A stretch of 64,000 nt of DNA from CATQHP01 sp965214915 (GTDB lineage Bacteria > Acidobacteriota > Terriglobia > Bryobacterales > UBA6623). The notes under the pieces are model-generated. The model was not told where the DNA came from. It saw nothing but the letters and a program-made list of their open reading frames with translations, and did not search any database. Location of the stretch: positions 248,001 to 312,000 of the forward strand of contig CBDCCP010000003.1 in the NCBI GenBank assembly GCA_965214915.1, given 5' to 3'. The position numbers were made by a program, and so were the translations under genes. Shown here piece by piece: positions 24,272 through 35,035 of the stretch (positions are counted from its first letter, which is position 1; each line of letters begins with the position of its first letter).

Positions 24272-26635
24272 CTACTCCTGTGTTTTTAGCACGCTCACCA
24301 GGTCCAGGCGGTTGATCTTGTGGCGGACGATAATGCCGGACAGCAGCGACGACGTCAGAATGACAACGGCGGCGTAAGCATAAGTCCGTGGATGCAAGAC
24401 CAACGGTATGCGGAAGATGTCGGTCTCCATGGATTGTATGAAGACCGCGCACAGCGTCTTGCCCATCGCGGCGCCCAGCGGCAGCGCCAAAATTGTGAGA
24501 AAGCCCAACTCTCCCAACAAGATGAACCCCGCTTCTCTTTGCGTGAAACCGAGCACGCGCAGGCTGGCCAGCTCGCGGCTGCGTTCCGAAAGCGTGACGC
24601 GGGCGGTGTTGTAAACGACCCCGAAAGCGATTGTCCCGGCCAACAGCGTCGTGATGCCGGCAAAGATCAAAATCTGTTGCGCCATCATATCCTGCAAGCT
24701 GGCGATCGCTTTGTGCTTGATCTCGGCGCCGGAGACGCGGGGCATTTCCTTGATGCGGCGGTAAATCTCCGCTTCGTGCTCTCGGTCGATGGCCAGATAC
24801 ACTCCCGACAAAGCATGACCCTCGCGCATGAAGCGGTTGAGATCGTCAAGAGACATATAACCCGAAACCCCTAGAAATTGATGGATCGTGCCCGCCAGCG
24901 GGGTTTTGCGAACCGGGCGTGCGCCTTCGAGCACCTCGACGGTCACAGGGTCTCCGACCCGGGCGCCGAGCAAATCCGCCAGGTAGTCGGTCAGGACGAG
25001 GCCCCCGCTCGACGCATCGATCGGCTTCAGGTTCTCGTCAAGCGTTCGATGCAGGTCCGAATCCGGCGGCAGCCCCAGGATCGACGTGCGGTACGAGCGG
25101 CGCCCCGCGCGCAAGCGCGCCGGCACGGCTCGAAAGCCTTCCGCATACGCAATGCCCTCGATGCGCTGCAACTCGAGCATGGCGCGGTAGGAGGTCGGCT
25201 CGTTGAAATTCACGGTGATGTCGTCTCTCTGGGCCAGCCAGAATTGCACGTCGATCATGTGATCGATGGAGTCGCGGAAAAAAAGACCCATGACCAATAT
25301 CGCGTAAGCGGCGGCGATGCCGGTTGCGGTCAGCAGGGCCTTGACGGGCCGCCGTTCGAGGTTGCGGGCGATCATCCGCATCGGTTCGGAATAAAGTCTT
25401 CCCAGGCCGATTCTCTCGAATAAGGTTTGCCCGTAACGAGCCGGAGGCTCGGGCCGCATCGCCTCGGCCGGGGGCTGCAGCGCGGCTTTGCGCACGGCGA
25501 AGATCGTCCCGGCAAACGACGCGCCGAGCGTGACCGCAGCCGCCCAAATGACGATCTGCGGCTCCAAGCGGTAGATCAGTTCGGGAAAGCGATAGAAATC
25601 CACAAAAAGCGAGCTCATCCCCCGCCCCATCCACACCCCTCCGGCAATGCCCAAGAGCAAGCCGATGAAGGCGATCACTACGACAAATTGCAGATAGTGC
25701 AGTCCAATGGAGAAATTCGAATAGCCGAATGCCTTGAGCGCCGCGATCTGCTCACGCTCGATCTGGAACAGCCGTCCGAAAACAATATTGAGGAGAAAGG
25801 CCGCGACGCCCAGAAAGATCGTGGGATACATCGTCGCCATGCCCTCGAGTTGGCGAAATTCTTCGTGCAGGTAGCGATGCGAGAGTTGATCGCTGCGTCC
25901 GTAGGCGCCGAGTGAGCCGTAGCGCCCCAACAGATCGTCGAGCCGGGCGATCACTTCGCTCTCACTCGCGCCGGAACGCAGCGTCAGCGCCACGTTGTTG
26001 AATGCGCCGTCCATGTTGTAGGCCGTCGCCAGCGGTTTTTCGGCCATCCACAAGATCGCGTAGCTCTTGAAGTCCGGGATAATTGAGCCCGGCTTGATCT
26101 GGTTGACGTATTCGGGGGAAAGGGCTATGCCGACGATTGTGAGCTTTTTCTTGCGGCCGTTGACGATCGCCGAGAGGGAGTCCCCGGGGGCGAGTTCCTG
26201 CGCCTCGGCAAAGGCTTCGCTAACGATTATCTCGTCGTCGCTCAGCGGGTCGACAAACCGTCCCTCGCGCAGATGGAGACCGTTGAGCCGCCCTTCGTTT
26301 CCGCCGCCGACCGAGATCAGCAGACCCGTTATGGGGTCCGCATAGCCTTCCAGGTCGATGTTGACGCTGGCGGCGACGCGCGTGTCGACCCGATCGACTC
26401 CGGGGATGTTGCGTATGCGTTCCTCCAGGCTCTGCGGCGCCCTCTTGAGGGAAACGAAAACATCGGCAAAACGGTATTCGGCGTAAAAGGTCGCTTGCGT
26501 CAACTGCAAGCTGTCGAGCGTGCTCAAGGACATGACGAAGGTGGCGACGCCGCCGGCGATCACGAGCGCGATGGCCAGCGCTTGTCCGCGCATGCCCCAC
26601 AACTCCCTGAAGAGCTTTTTTCTGAGGGCGGTCAC
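24272..26635 (-). CDS. FtsX-like ABC transporter permease (two-domain, DevC/LolE type)
   Basis: A 787-residue permease with an N-terminal membrane helix (LAIALVIAGGVATFVMS), a large periplasmic region, a first FtsX core (MYPTIFLGVAAFLLNIVFGRL, FVVVIAFIGLLLGIAGGVW), a second helix at about 440, a second periplasmic region and a second FtsX core at the C-terminus (ILIFAGITTLLAGTIAFGVV, LGELGFLTILALPLGAAMG). Its ATG overlaps the stop of the ATPase gene by four bases. With the ATPase and HlyD adaptor it should form a macrolide/lipoprotein/peptide-type exporter; the substrate is unknown. Confidence 0.9.
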   Translation of the reverse strand: MTALRKKLFRELWGMRGQALAIALVIAGGVATFVMSLSTLDSLQLTQATFYAEYRFADVFVSLKRAPQSLEERIRNIPGVDRVDTRVAASVNIDLEGYADPITGLLISVGGGNEGRLNGLHLREGRFVDPLSDDEIIVSEAFAEAQELAPGDSLSAIVNGRKKKLTIVGIALSPEYVNQIKPGSIIPDFKSYAILWMAEKPLATAYNMDGAFNNVALTLRSGASESEVIARLDDLLGRYGSLGAYGRSDQLSHRYLHEEFRQLEGMATMYPTIFLGVAAFLLNIVFGRLFQIEREQIAALKAFGYSNFSIGLHYLQFVVVIAFIGLLLGIAGGVWMGRGMSSLFVDFYRFPELIYRLEPQIVIWAAAVTLGASFAGTIFAVRKAALQPPAEAMRPEPPARYGQTLFERIGLGRLYSEPMRMIARNLERRPVKALLTATGIAAAYAILVMGLFFRDSIDHMIDVQFWLAQRDDITVNFNEPTSYRAMLELQRIEGIAYAEGFRAVPARLRAGRRSYRTSILGLPPDSDLHRTLDENLKPIDASSGGLVLTDYLADLLGARVGDPVTVEVLEGARPVRKTPLAGTIHQFLGVSGYMSLDDLNRFMREGHALSGVYLAIDREHEAEIYRRIKEMPRVSGAEIKHKAIASLQDMMAQQILIFAGITTLLAGTIAFGVVYNTARVTLSERSRELASLRVLGFTQREAGFILLGELGFLTILALPLGAAMGKTLCAVFIQSMETDIFRIPLVLHPRTYAYAAVVILTSSLLSGIIVRHKINRLDLVSVLKTQE

Positions 26636-27408
26636 CAGTGGATATCCTTCGCGGATTTTTTCGTCGGATTGCGCTGCTGGGATACGATCCGGCCGTCGCG
26701 CATTTGCAGAACGCGGTCGGCCATCTGCGCAATGTCGGAGTTGTGGGTGATGACCACCGTAGTCGTGCCCAGCTCGCGGTTCGCCCTCTCCAAGGCTTCG
26801 AGCACCAGGCTGCCCGTCTCGGAATCGAGGGCTCCCGTGGGCTCGTCGCAGAGCAGCACCGAGGGGTTCTTGGCGATAGCGCGGGCGATGGCCACGCGCT
26901 GTTGCTCCCCGCCTGACATTTGGGACGGGAAGTGATCGATCCTGTCCCCGAGACCGACCAGATCCAGGGCGTCGGCGGGATCCATCGGGGCGGCGGCGAT
27001 CTCGGTGACGACCGCCACGTTTTCCCGCGCGGTAAGACTTGGAATGAGATTGTAGAACTGGAATACGAAACCGACGTAGTTACGCCGGTACAAGGTCAAC
27101 TCGCGCTCGCGGGCTGCGGTCAGGTCGGTTCCGCTGTAGGAGACCCGGCCGCTCGTGGCGGTGTCGAGTCCGCCGAGGATGTTGAGGAAAGTGGACTTTC
27201 CGCAACCGGACGGCCCTAGGAGAACGACCAGTTCACCCTCGTAAAGCTCCAGATCGACGCCTCTCAACGCCCGAACCTGGACCTCGCCCATGTCGTAAAC
27301 CTTGGTCAGAGCGGAAGCTTCGAATACCGTTGCGGGTTTTGACTCCGCGCTTGGAGAGTCCGGCGTCAACTTTTTGCTTCTCAGGATACCAGTGGGCGCA
27401 AGGCGCAA
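26632..27408 (-). CDS. ABC transporter ATP-binding protein (LolD/MacB-type)
   Basis: A 258-residue ATPase with Walker A GPSGCGKST (about 64-72), Q-loop region FQFYNLIPSLTARENV, signature MSGGEQQRVAIARA, Walker B VLLCDEPTGALD and the H-loop VVITHN. This wording is that of the LolD/MacB/FtsE group that pairs with FtsX-like permeases, and the permease gene starts at its stop codon. The start is uncertain: TTG at 27408 gives an unusual 30-residue tail, while another TTG at 27369 has GAGAAG in front of it. Regulation is not evident. Confidence 0.92.
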   Translation of the reverse strand: MRLAPTGILRSKKLTPDSPSAESKPATVFEASALTKVYDMGEVQVRALRGVDLELYEGELVVLLGPSGCGKSTFLNILGGLDTATSGRVSYSGTDLTAARERELTLYRRNYVGFVFQFYNLIPSLTARENVAVVTEIAAAPMDPADALDLVGLGDRIDHFPSQMSGGEQQRVAIARAIAKNPSVLLCDEPTGALDSETGSLVLEALERANRELGTTTVVITHNSDIAQMADRVLQMRDGRIVSQQRNPTKKSAKDIHW

Positions 27409-27426
27409 TGCGGCGCCGGATAGCGG

Positions 27427-27457
27427 TTGACAAAAACTCCGCGGGCGGCGGTAGTGG
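27427..27457 (+). promoter_or_regulatory. Possible promoter of the enoyl-CoA hydratase gene
   Basis: A perfect TTGACA at 27427-27432 is followed, 19 bases on, by TAGTGG, a weak -10. The gene starts at 27471, so the leader would be very short. Confidence 0.25.
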
Positions 27458-27470
27458 GTACTCTGAACGA

Positions 27471-28247
27471 ATGAGCTTGGTTCGCACGAAGATTGAGGCG
27501 GGCATCGCCCTTGTAACGCTCGACAATCCTCCGCTCAATGTCGTCACCGTCGCGATGACGAAGGCCCTCGACTCCACGCTCGAGGGGCTTGAGGCGGACC
27601 CTGAGGTCAGGGTTCTGGTTCTGACCGGCGCGGGGGAACGAGCATTCTGCGCGGGGTCCGACATCAGGGAATTCGCAGCGTTCACCGGACCCGAGGGGCG
27701 TGCGCTCGAACGCAAGATGATCGCCGAGATGGCGATGTACGGCAAGCTCGACAAGTTTCCGAAACCTACTGTCTGCGCCATGAACGGCAGCGCGCTGGGC
27801 GGGGGGCTGGAACTCGCGGCCTGCTGCGACTTGCTCGTGGCCGCCGAGAATGTTTTGCTGGCGTTGCCCGAAGTGAAACTCGGCGTCTTTCCCGGAAGCG
27901 GCGGGCCGATTCGGATCGCCAGAAGAATCGGCGAAGGCCGAGCCAAGGAAATGATTCTGCTTGGGGAGCCGGTGGCCGCGAGCACGGCGTTGGCCTGGGG
28001 GCTGGTCAACCTTGTTACCCGTCCCGGGGAGGCCCTTGACGGCGCCCGGGAACTGGCAATGCGGCTTGCGGAGCTTCCCGGCAACGCCTTGCGGATTTGT
28101 AAAGAGGCCGTTGACCTCGCGTTCGACTATTCGCAAGAGGAAGCGATGGAGCGCAGCCTGCGTCTGAGCGGGGAGGCGTTCGCGCACCCTGAAATCGAGG
28201 AAGGCATCCGCGCGTTCTTCGCCAAGCAGAAACCGAACTTTCGCTAA
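27471..28247 (+). CDS. Enoyl-CoA hydratase/isomerase (crotonase family)
   Basis: A 258-residue crotonase. The first oxyanion-hole segment is AFCAGSDIREF (about 61-71), and the second is NGSALGGGLELAACCDLLVA (104-123) with the glutamate of GGLEL; the second catalytic region LPEVKLGVFPGSGG has the usual E. The family hydrates or isomerises enoyl-CoA thioesters in fatty-acid or amino-acid breakdown. The in-frame extension upstream to 27330 overlaps the divergent ABC gene and is rejected. The stop overlaps the convergent permease gene by 4 bases. Confidence 0.9.
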   Translation: MSLVRTKIEAGIALVTLDNPPLNVVTVAMTKALDSTLEGLEADPEVRVLVLTGAGERAFCAGSDIREFAAFTGPEGRALERKMIAEMAMYGKLDKFPKPTVCAMNGSALGGGLELAACCDLLVAAENVLLALPEVKLGVFPGSGGPIRIARRIGEGRAKEMILLGEPVAASTALAWGLVNLVTRPGEALDGARELAMRLAELPGNALRICKEAVDLAFDYSQEEAMERSLRLSGEAFAHPEIEEGIRAFFAKQKPNFR

Positions 28248-29512
28248 CTCCGGGGCGCGGCGGCTTGCCGGCGCGCTCCGGCGCCGTAACAGGCGACGAC
28301 CAGGAAACATATCAGCGGGACCCAGTAGGCAGTGTGTATGCTGCCCGTGGCGTCGGAGACTTGCCCTTGCGCCGCGGTGAGCGCCGCGCCGCCGAGAATC
28401 GCCATGATCAGGCCGGAGCCGCCGATCTTGGTGTCGTCGCCGAGGCCGCGGACGGCCAGCCCGAAAATCGTCGGGAACATCAACGACATGCAGCCGGAAA
28501 TGCCGACAAGCGCATAGACGCCTGCGTAACCTTGCCCGTAGATCACGACGAGCGTGCAGGCCGCCGCCGCGGCCGCGAGGGCCGTGAGCAAAGCGCCCGG
28601 AGTCAGCACGCGCATGAGCGCCGTGCAGACGAAGCGGGAAACCGCGAACAGAATCAACGAGGCGATGTAGTAGCTTGAAGCCTGCTCTTCGTTCAGATTC
28701 AACTCGGCCATGACGTAGCGAATGGTGAATGACCATACGCCGATCTGGGCGCCGACGTAAAAGAATTGAGCGACTACGCCCCATACCCAATTGCGGTTGC
28801 GCAGCAGGCGCTTGAAGGTCGCAACGAGTTGCGCGCCGCCGGCGTCCGAGGCTTTCGGCATTTTGATCAGCGCCAAGCAGATCCAAAGCCCCGTCAGGAC
28901 CAACGCGATGCCGACGTACGGCCCCATTACGGCGGCGAGCTCCTCGGATTGGATCTGCTGCAGCCGCTCGGCGCTCATGGCCGCGCGCGCTCCCGTGTCG
29001 GCCTGGTTGAGTTCCGAAAGAATGAACCACTTGCTCAAGAACACCCCGGCGATAGAGCCGATCGGGTTGAACGACTGGGCCAGGTTCAATCGCCGAACGC
29101 CGCTCTCTTCGGGGCCCATGGCGATGATGTACGGGTTGGCGGAAGTTTCCAGGACCGACAAACCGCCCGCAAGCACATAGAGCGCCGCGAGGAAATGAAA
29201 GTAGTTCATGGTCAGGCTCGCCGGATAGAAGAGCAGCGAGCCGATCACGAACAGTCCCAGCCCGAGCAGAACGCCCGCCTTGTAGCTGAATTTCTTGATA
29301 AAAATCGCCGACGGAAGCGCCAGGCAGAAGTACGACCCATAGAAGGCCAACTGGATCCACGAAGTCTGAAAGTCCGACATGCTCATGATCCGCTTGAACG
29401 CGGCCAGCAGCGTGTCGGTCATGTTGTTCGCCAGCCCCCACCAGGCGAAGCAACTCGTCAACAAAACGAAGGGCAGCAGGTTGGTCTTGGGAATCAGTCG
29501 CGGCGTTGACAT
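28244..29512 (-). CDS. FucP-like sugar:H+ symporter (MFS)
   Basis: A 422-residue, twelve-helix major facilitator. The sequence follows the L-fucose permease group: LLTSCFAWWGLANNMTDTL at helix 1, SWIQLAFYGSYFCLALPSA at helix 2, GGLSVLETSANPYI at helix 4 and LNLAQSFNPIGS at helix 5. These proteins import fucose or related hexoses with a proton. No fucose catabolic gene is adjacent, so the substrate remains open; the sulfatases and the GH4/PfkB operon elsewhere in the window would fit use of algal or mucin-type polysaccharides. Confidence 0.88.
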   Translation of the reverse strand: MSTPRLIPKTNLLPFVLLTSCFAWWGLANNMTDTLLAAFKRIMSMSDFQTSWIQLAFYGSYFCLALPSAIFIKKFSYKAGVLLGLGLFVIGSLLFYPASLTMNYFHFLAALYVLAGGLSVLETSANPYIIAMGPEESGVRRLNLAQSFNPIGSIAGVFLSKWFILSELNQADTGARAAMSAERLQQIQSEELAAVMGPYVGIALVLTGLWICLALIKMPKASDAGGAQLVATFKRLLRNRNWVWGVVAQFFYVGAQIGVWSFTIRYVMAELNLNEEQASSYYIASLILFAVSRFVCTALMRVLTPGALLTALAAAAAACTLVVIYGQGYAGVYALVGISGCMSLMFPTIFGLAVRGLGDDTKIGGSGLIMAILGGAALTAAQGQVSDATGSIHTAYWVPLICFLVVACYGAGARRQAAAPRS

Positions 29513-29584
29513 CGGAGCATCCCGGCCTGCGCCGAGGTAGCCATTCTACCCTCTCCGGCGGATTGAGGAATTTCAGCGGCCCGG

Positions 29585-30904
<1,320 letters not shown>

Positions 30905-31063
30905 GAAACCCTCCTGACCTGCTATGAGAACAAACCGCCCGATTAAACAGAATAGCGGATGTTGTGCGCTGAGGCGATGAGACGCAGCGATGTGGGTGCG
31001 CCTGCGCCTCCGGGCGGATAGAGAGACAATAAGGCTTGCTCCTGATTGTTGGGAATGGTTGCC

Positions 31064-32272
31064 ATGAAACCGCTTCGCTTCGATGAGGCCCGCGCCGTCG
31101 TGTTCGAGCGGGTGCGGGAGACGCTGCGCACTCCGGCTGCGGAAACGGCGCCGCTCGCCGCCGCCGCCGGCCGCGTCCTGGCCGAGGACATCCTCGCGGA
31201 CCGCGACTACCCGCCATTCAACCGCTCGGCCCGCGACGGGTTCGCGGTACACGCCGCGGATGTAGCCGATACGCCGGCGACGCTCGAATGCATCGGCGAG
31301 ACCCGCGCGGGCGAGCCTTCTCGATTCACGCTTCAACGCGGGCAAACGGTCGAAATCATGACCGGCGCGCCGGGCCCGGCGGGCGCCGATGCGGTGGCGA
31401 TGGTGGAGCATGCCGGCCGCGACGGCAAGCGGGTCACGCTGCATCGCAGCATCGCGCCGGGGCGGAACTTGATTGCGGCCGGCTCGGAAGCTAAAGCGGG
31501 CGAGATCGTGCTGCGCAGAGGAACCCGCATCGGCTACCCGCAGATCGCCGTGCTCGGCTCGGTCGGCTGCGCCGCCGTGCCGGTCTACAAGCGGCCCGAA
31601 GTGGCGATCCTTTCCACTGGCGATGAAGTCATTGCCGTCGACGAAACTCCGCAATCATTTCAAATCCGCAATTCCAATGCATATTCCTTGGCCGCTCAAG
31701 TTGCGCGCCGCGGCGCGCGAGCGCGCATCCTTCCCGTTGCCAAAGATCGACTCGACGAAACCCGGCGCCTGATCGAAGACGGTCTCGCGAGCGACGTGCT
31801 GGCGCTCTCCGGCGGCGTCTCGATGGGCAAGTACGACCTGGTCGAGCAGGTCTTGACAGAGTTGGGGGCGGAGTTCTTTATCGCCGGCGTCTTGATTCAA
31901 CCCGGCAAGCCTCTGGTTTTCGGGCGGGTCGCCGACACGCCGATTTTCGGACTGCCGGGGAACCCGATCTCGACAATGGTAACCTTCGAATTGTTCGCGG
32001 CGATTGCCGTGGATCTGCTGGCCGGCAAGCAGGATTCCGAGCTTCCGTTTTTCGAGGCCGAGCTCGCCGCGGCGTTCCGCCACAAGCCGGTCTTGACCCG
32101 CTTCCTGGGGGCGCGGCTCGAAGGCCGCTACGGTGAAACGCGCGTGAGAAGGATCGAGGGACAGGGCTCCGGCGATGTGACCTCGTTTGCCCGCGCCGAC
32201 TGCTACCTGGTTGCCTCGGACGACCGTGAAAGCTGGCGGGCCGGGGAGCGCATCGCGGTCATGGCGCTATGA
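31064..32272 (+). CDS. moeA: Molybdopterin molybdotransferase MoeA
   Basis: A 402-residue MoeA that inserts molybdate into adenylylated molybdopterin. Visible motifs: DRDYPPFNRSARDGFAV (residues 45-62), IMTGAPGPAGADAVAM near 99, the MoCF_biosynth signature LSGGVSMGKYD near 250, and GLPGNPISTMV near 295, followed by a C-terminal beta domain. The ATG at 31064 is preferred; an ATG nine bases upstream (31055) is also possible. It overlaps moaC by four bases (ATGA), giving a two-gene molybdenum-cofactor operon. Confidence 0.93.
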   Translation: MKPLRFDEARAVVFERVRETLRTPAAETAPLAAAAGRVLAEDILADRDYPPFNRSARDGFAVHAADVADTPATLECIGETRAGEPSRFTLQRGQTVEIMTGAPGPAGADAVAMVEHAGRDGKRVTLHRSIAPGRNLIAAGSEAKAGEIVLRRGTRIGYPQIAVLGSVGCAAVPVYKRPEVAILSTGDEVIAVDETPQSFQIRNSNAYSLAAQVARRGARARILPVAKDRLDETRRLIEDGLASDVLALSGGVSMGKYDLVEQVLTELGAEFFIAGVLIQPGKPLVFGRVADTPIFGLPGNPISTMVTFELFAAIAVDLLAGKQDSELPFFEAELAAAFRHKPVLTRFLGARLEGRYGETRVRRIEGQGSGDVTSFARADCYLVASDDRESWRAGERIAVMAL

Positions 32273-32736
32273 GCAAGCTGTCGCACTACGACGATTCCGG
32301 CTCGGCCCGCATGGTGGACGTCAGCGGCAAACAGTCGACCCGGCGCACCGCGCGGGCGCGGGCGTTCGTCAAGATGAGTGCGGACGTTCTTGCCGCCTTG
32401 CCCGACAATCCGAAGGGCAACCCGCTCGAAGTCGCCCGCATCGCCGGCATTCAGGCCGCGAAAAAAACGGCGGAGCTGATTCCGATGTGCCACCCGCTGC
32501 CGCTTAGCCACGTCGATATCGAGACCGCCGCGACGGACCGGGGCGTGTGCGTTACCGCGAGCGCGGCGACAACCGGCCCGACCGGCGTCGAGATGGAAGC
32601 GCTGACGGCTGCTTCCGTGGCGGCATTGACCGTTTACGACATGTGCAAGGCTCTGGACAAGGGAATCGAAATCCGCGATTTGCGCCTGATCGAGAAGACC
32701 GGCGGCAAAAGCGGCGATTATCGCAGATCGGAATAG
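32269..32736 (+). CDS. moaC: Cyclic pyranopterin monophosphate synthase MoaC
   Basis: A 155-residue MoaC that converts the cyclohydro-GTP product of MoaA to cyclic pyranopterin monophosphate. Typical stretches are MVDVSGKQSTRRTARA (15-30), GIQAAKKTAELIPMCHPLPL (60-79) and TGVEMEALTAASVAALTVYDMCK (104-126), with the usual catalytic Lys near the end (IEKTGGKSG). It is translationally coupled to moeA. Confidence 0.95.
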   Translation: MSKLSHYDDSGSARMVDVSGKQSTRRTARARAFVKMSADVLAALPDNPKGNPLEVARIAGIQAAKKTAELIPMCHPLPLSHVDIETAATDRGVCVTASAATTGPTGVEMEALTAASVAALTVYDMCKALDKGIEIRDLRLIEKTGGKSGDYRRSE

Positions 32737-32783
32737 ACGCCCGTATCTTTAACGGACTGCGCGAAACTGTTGAGTAGAAACCG

Positions 32784-33959
32784 ATGCGACCGTCTCGCCG
32801 TAGTATTCATTTGATGCGGTTGACGCTTCTCGCGGCGCTGTGCCTGCCGCTGGCGGCTCAGGACGACGGCAGCGCTTTCGACCCGGAAACGCTGTTCGAA
32901 TCCGATCAGCCGGCCATCTTCATGGAAGACATCGACGAGGTTACGGTTCCGCTGACGGTGCGCGGACCGAAGGGCGTCTATATCCACGACATGATCCAGA
33001 GCGACTTCACGCTCTACGACAACGGCAAGGAGCAGAAGATCACGAGTCTCGATCTGAGCTTCCTGCCGATCTCGATGGCGATCTGCGTCCAGACGAGCGA
33101 CCGCGTGGAAGGGATTCTGGGCGATATCCGCAAGACGGCGTATCTGTTCACCGAGCTCGTGCTGGGCGAGCACGGCGAGGCGGCGGTGCTCACCTTCGAC
33201 AGCAAGGTCAAGCTGTTGCAGGATTTCACCAACGACACCAAGAAAATCGAAAAAGCGCTCAAGACCATGCGCATCGGCCCGTCGGCGGTGGTGCTGGCCG
33301 ACGCCATGTACAGCGCCATCCGCATGTTGTTGAAGCGCCCGCAGAACCACCGCAAAATCATCGTTGTGATTTCCGAATCGCAGAACAACGGCAGCCGTAT
33401 CGGTCTCGGCGAAAGCCTGCGCACGGCGCAACTCTACGACATCATGATCTATCCGGTGCGGCTGTCAACGCTTTCCGCCCGCCTGCGCCGCAAGCCCGAG
33501 CAGCGGCGGGATCCGATCCCGCCGGGAGTGATCGTGCGGCCGATCGCGCCCGGGGCGGCGCCGACCCCCACGACGCTGATGCAGAGCCGGTTCTCCGTGA
33601 CTCCCAACGTGATTCCGATCGTCATCGACCTGGTCCGCGGCGTCAAGAACCTGATCTTCAACAATCCCCTGGAAGTGCTGGCGGACGGCACCGGCGGAAT
33701 CGACTTCAGTCCGCGGACGAGCAGCGGCGTCGAGGAATCCATCATCAGGATCGGCGAAGACATCCGCAGCCAGTACCGCCTGACCTACAGCCCCGACAAC
33801 CTGAACGAAAAGGGCATCTACCACCGCATTGAAGTCAAGGTGCCGTACGACCGCCTGAAGGTGCGGCACCGCGTGGGCTACTTCCACGGACCGAATCCGA
33901 TGCTCGACGGCGAGCCCGTCGAGCCGCTGGCTACCCGCGAAGAACAAGAAAAGCAATAG
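32784..33959 (+). CDS. VWFA-related acidobacterial-domain protein (TIGR03436-like), MIDAS altered
   Basis: A 391-residue exported protein; signal peptide up to CLPLAAQ. After a beta-rich segment (DEVTVPLTVRGPKGVYIHDM, QSDFTLYDNGKEQKITSL), typical of the acidobacterial VWFA family, the von Willebrand A domain runs from about residue 90 to 340. The usual DxSxS metal-site motif is replaced by CVQTSDR. The end IGEDIRSQYRLTYSP and YHRIEVKVP matches the family. The role of these proteins is unknown; loss of the first metal-site aspartate suggests metal-independent binding. It may be co-transcribed with the small ORF behind it. Confidence 0.85.
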   Translation: MRPSRRSIHLMRLTLLAALCLPLAAQDDGSAFDPETLFESDQPAIFMEDIDEVTVPLTVRGPKGVYIHDMIQSDFTLYDNGKEQKITSLDLSFLPISMAICVQTSDRVEGILGDIRKTAYLFTELVLGEHGEAAVLTFDSKVKLLQDFTNDTKKIEKALKTMRIGPSAVVLADAMYSAIRMLLKRPQNHRKIIVVISESQNNGSRIGLGESLRTAQLYDIMIYPVRLSTLSARLRRKPEQRRDPIPPGVIVRPIAPGAAPTPTTLMQSRFSVTPNVIPIVIDLVRGVKNLIFNNPLEVLADGTGGIDFSPRTSSGVEESIIRIGEDIRSQYRLTYSPDNLNEKGIYHRIEVKVPYDRLKVRHRVGYFHGPNPMLDGEPVEPLATREEQEKQ

Positions 33960-33983
33960 GCTTTGTGCTAGATTGAAAACAAT

Positions 33984-34190
33984 ATGGGCATCCCGAACGC
34001 AAAAAGATACAGGATCACGCACCCCGAGTCGGGCGAGCGCGCTACCGTCGTAGCGGTGTTGCCGAAGAACGCCGACGTCAAAGCGTACCTTGACGGCGCC
34101 GCGCAGCGGTTTGACTGGAAAGCCTGGCAAGAGCAGAAGACGACGCTCAACAAAGTTCGCATCGGCCAGCAGAAACAGAAGAAACGCTGA
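33984..34190 (+). CDS. Small basic hypothetical protein (68 aa)
   Basis: Starts MGIPNAKRYRITHPESGERA and ends with a KQKKR tail. It begins 24 bases after the VWFA gene on the same strand. I do not recognise it; the N-terminal part reads like a short beta domain and the C-terminus is helical and basic, possibly nucleic-acid binding. No clear ribosome site is present, so the call rests on coding-like composition and position. Confidence 0.5.
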   Translation: MGIPNAKRYRITHPESGERATVVAVLPKNADVKAYLDGAAQRFDWKAWQEQKTTLNKVRIGQQKQKKR

Positions 34191-34220
34191 GCGCCGTTTG
34201 CGCCGCGCGAGCGGCTGCCC

Positions 34221-34994
34221 TCACTCGATGTCGGCGATTACAGGCGCGTGATCGGAGGCGGTCAGCCCTGCTTTTTTCTTGCGGTACTCGCGGTCGATGC
34301 CGACGGATTTGAGGCGCTTGACGACGGCCTCGGCGCCCAGTAGAAAATCGATGCGCAGGCCCTGCTTGCGGTGGAACGCGCCGCCGCGGTAGTCCCACCA
34401 CGAAAATTTCTGCTCGTTCGGGTAGATCTCACGGAAAAGATCTCTGAAGCCCCAATCGAGGATGTCCCGATAGCGTCGGCGCTCGTCTTCGCTGTGGAAG
34501 ATCAGCCCGGCGTGCAGATCTTCGTTCCAACTGTCGATGGGCCGCGGCACGACATTGAAGTCGCCGCAAAGGACCACGAGAGCGCTCGGGTCATGCGCCG
34601 AGTCGAAGTGGCCGCGCAGCGACTCCAGCCAACGCAGCTTGCGCGGGTAATCCGCGTGCTCGATGCTCTTGCCGTTGGGCGTGTAAACGGTTGTGAACGA
34701 AATACCGCCGACATCGGTGGTGAGCAAGCGCGCCCCGAACGCTTCTTCTCCCGGCAGGCCGCGCTGGGTGACCACGGCCTCTTCGCGGCTCAAGACGGCG
34801 ACGCCGTTCCAACCCTTCTGCCCGTGGACGGCCGCGCGGTAACCCTCTTTTGTGAAAATCTCGTGAGGAAACTGCTCGTCGGCCAGCTTCAGTTCCTGCA
34901 GACCGACTACATCGGGCCGGCGGGCGCGCAGCCAGTGCAGCACGAAATCGATGCGGGCGCGAAGGCCGTTGATGTTCCAGGTGGCGACTCTCAA
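34221..34994 (-). CDS. xth: Exodeoxyribonuclease III / AP endonuclease
   Basis: A 257-residue Mg-dependent endonuclease/exonuclease/phosphatase-fold protein of the ExoIII group. Motifs: RVATWNINGLRARIDF at the N-terminus, VGLQELKL (Mg-binding Glu), VYTPNGKS, LCGDFNVVPRPID and the C-terminal ASDHAPVIADIE with the catalytic His. It cuts at abasic sites and removes 3' blocks in base-excision repair. The start is put at TTG 34994 (MRVATWN), since the frame has no ATG near the conserved N-terminus; the open frame beyond it lies over the next two genes and is not coding. Confidence 0.9.
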   Translation of the reverse strand: MRVATWNINGLRARIDFVLHWLRARRPDVVGLQELKLADEQFPHEIFTKEGYRAAVHGQKGWNGVAVLSREEAVVTQRGLPGEEAFGARLLTTDVGGISFTTVYTPNGKSIEHADYPRKLRWLESLRGHFDSAHDPSALVVLCGDFNVVPRPIDSWNEDLHAGLIFHSEDERRRYRDILDWGFRDLFREIYPNEQKFSWWDYRGGAFHRKQGLRIDFLLGAEAVVKRLKSVGIDREYRKKKAGLTASDHAPVIADIE

Positions 34995-35035
34995 GCAGGT
35001 ATTAAAGCACGATCGCCCGGCCGCTTGAATTGCGC

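Noticed and set aside
31001..31063. Possible molybdenum-cofactor riboswitch ahead of moeA
   Set aside because: The region is GC-rich with short complementary runs, but I cannot find the conserved motif blocks, and it is very short.
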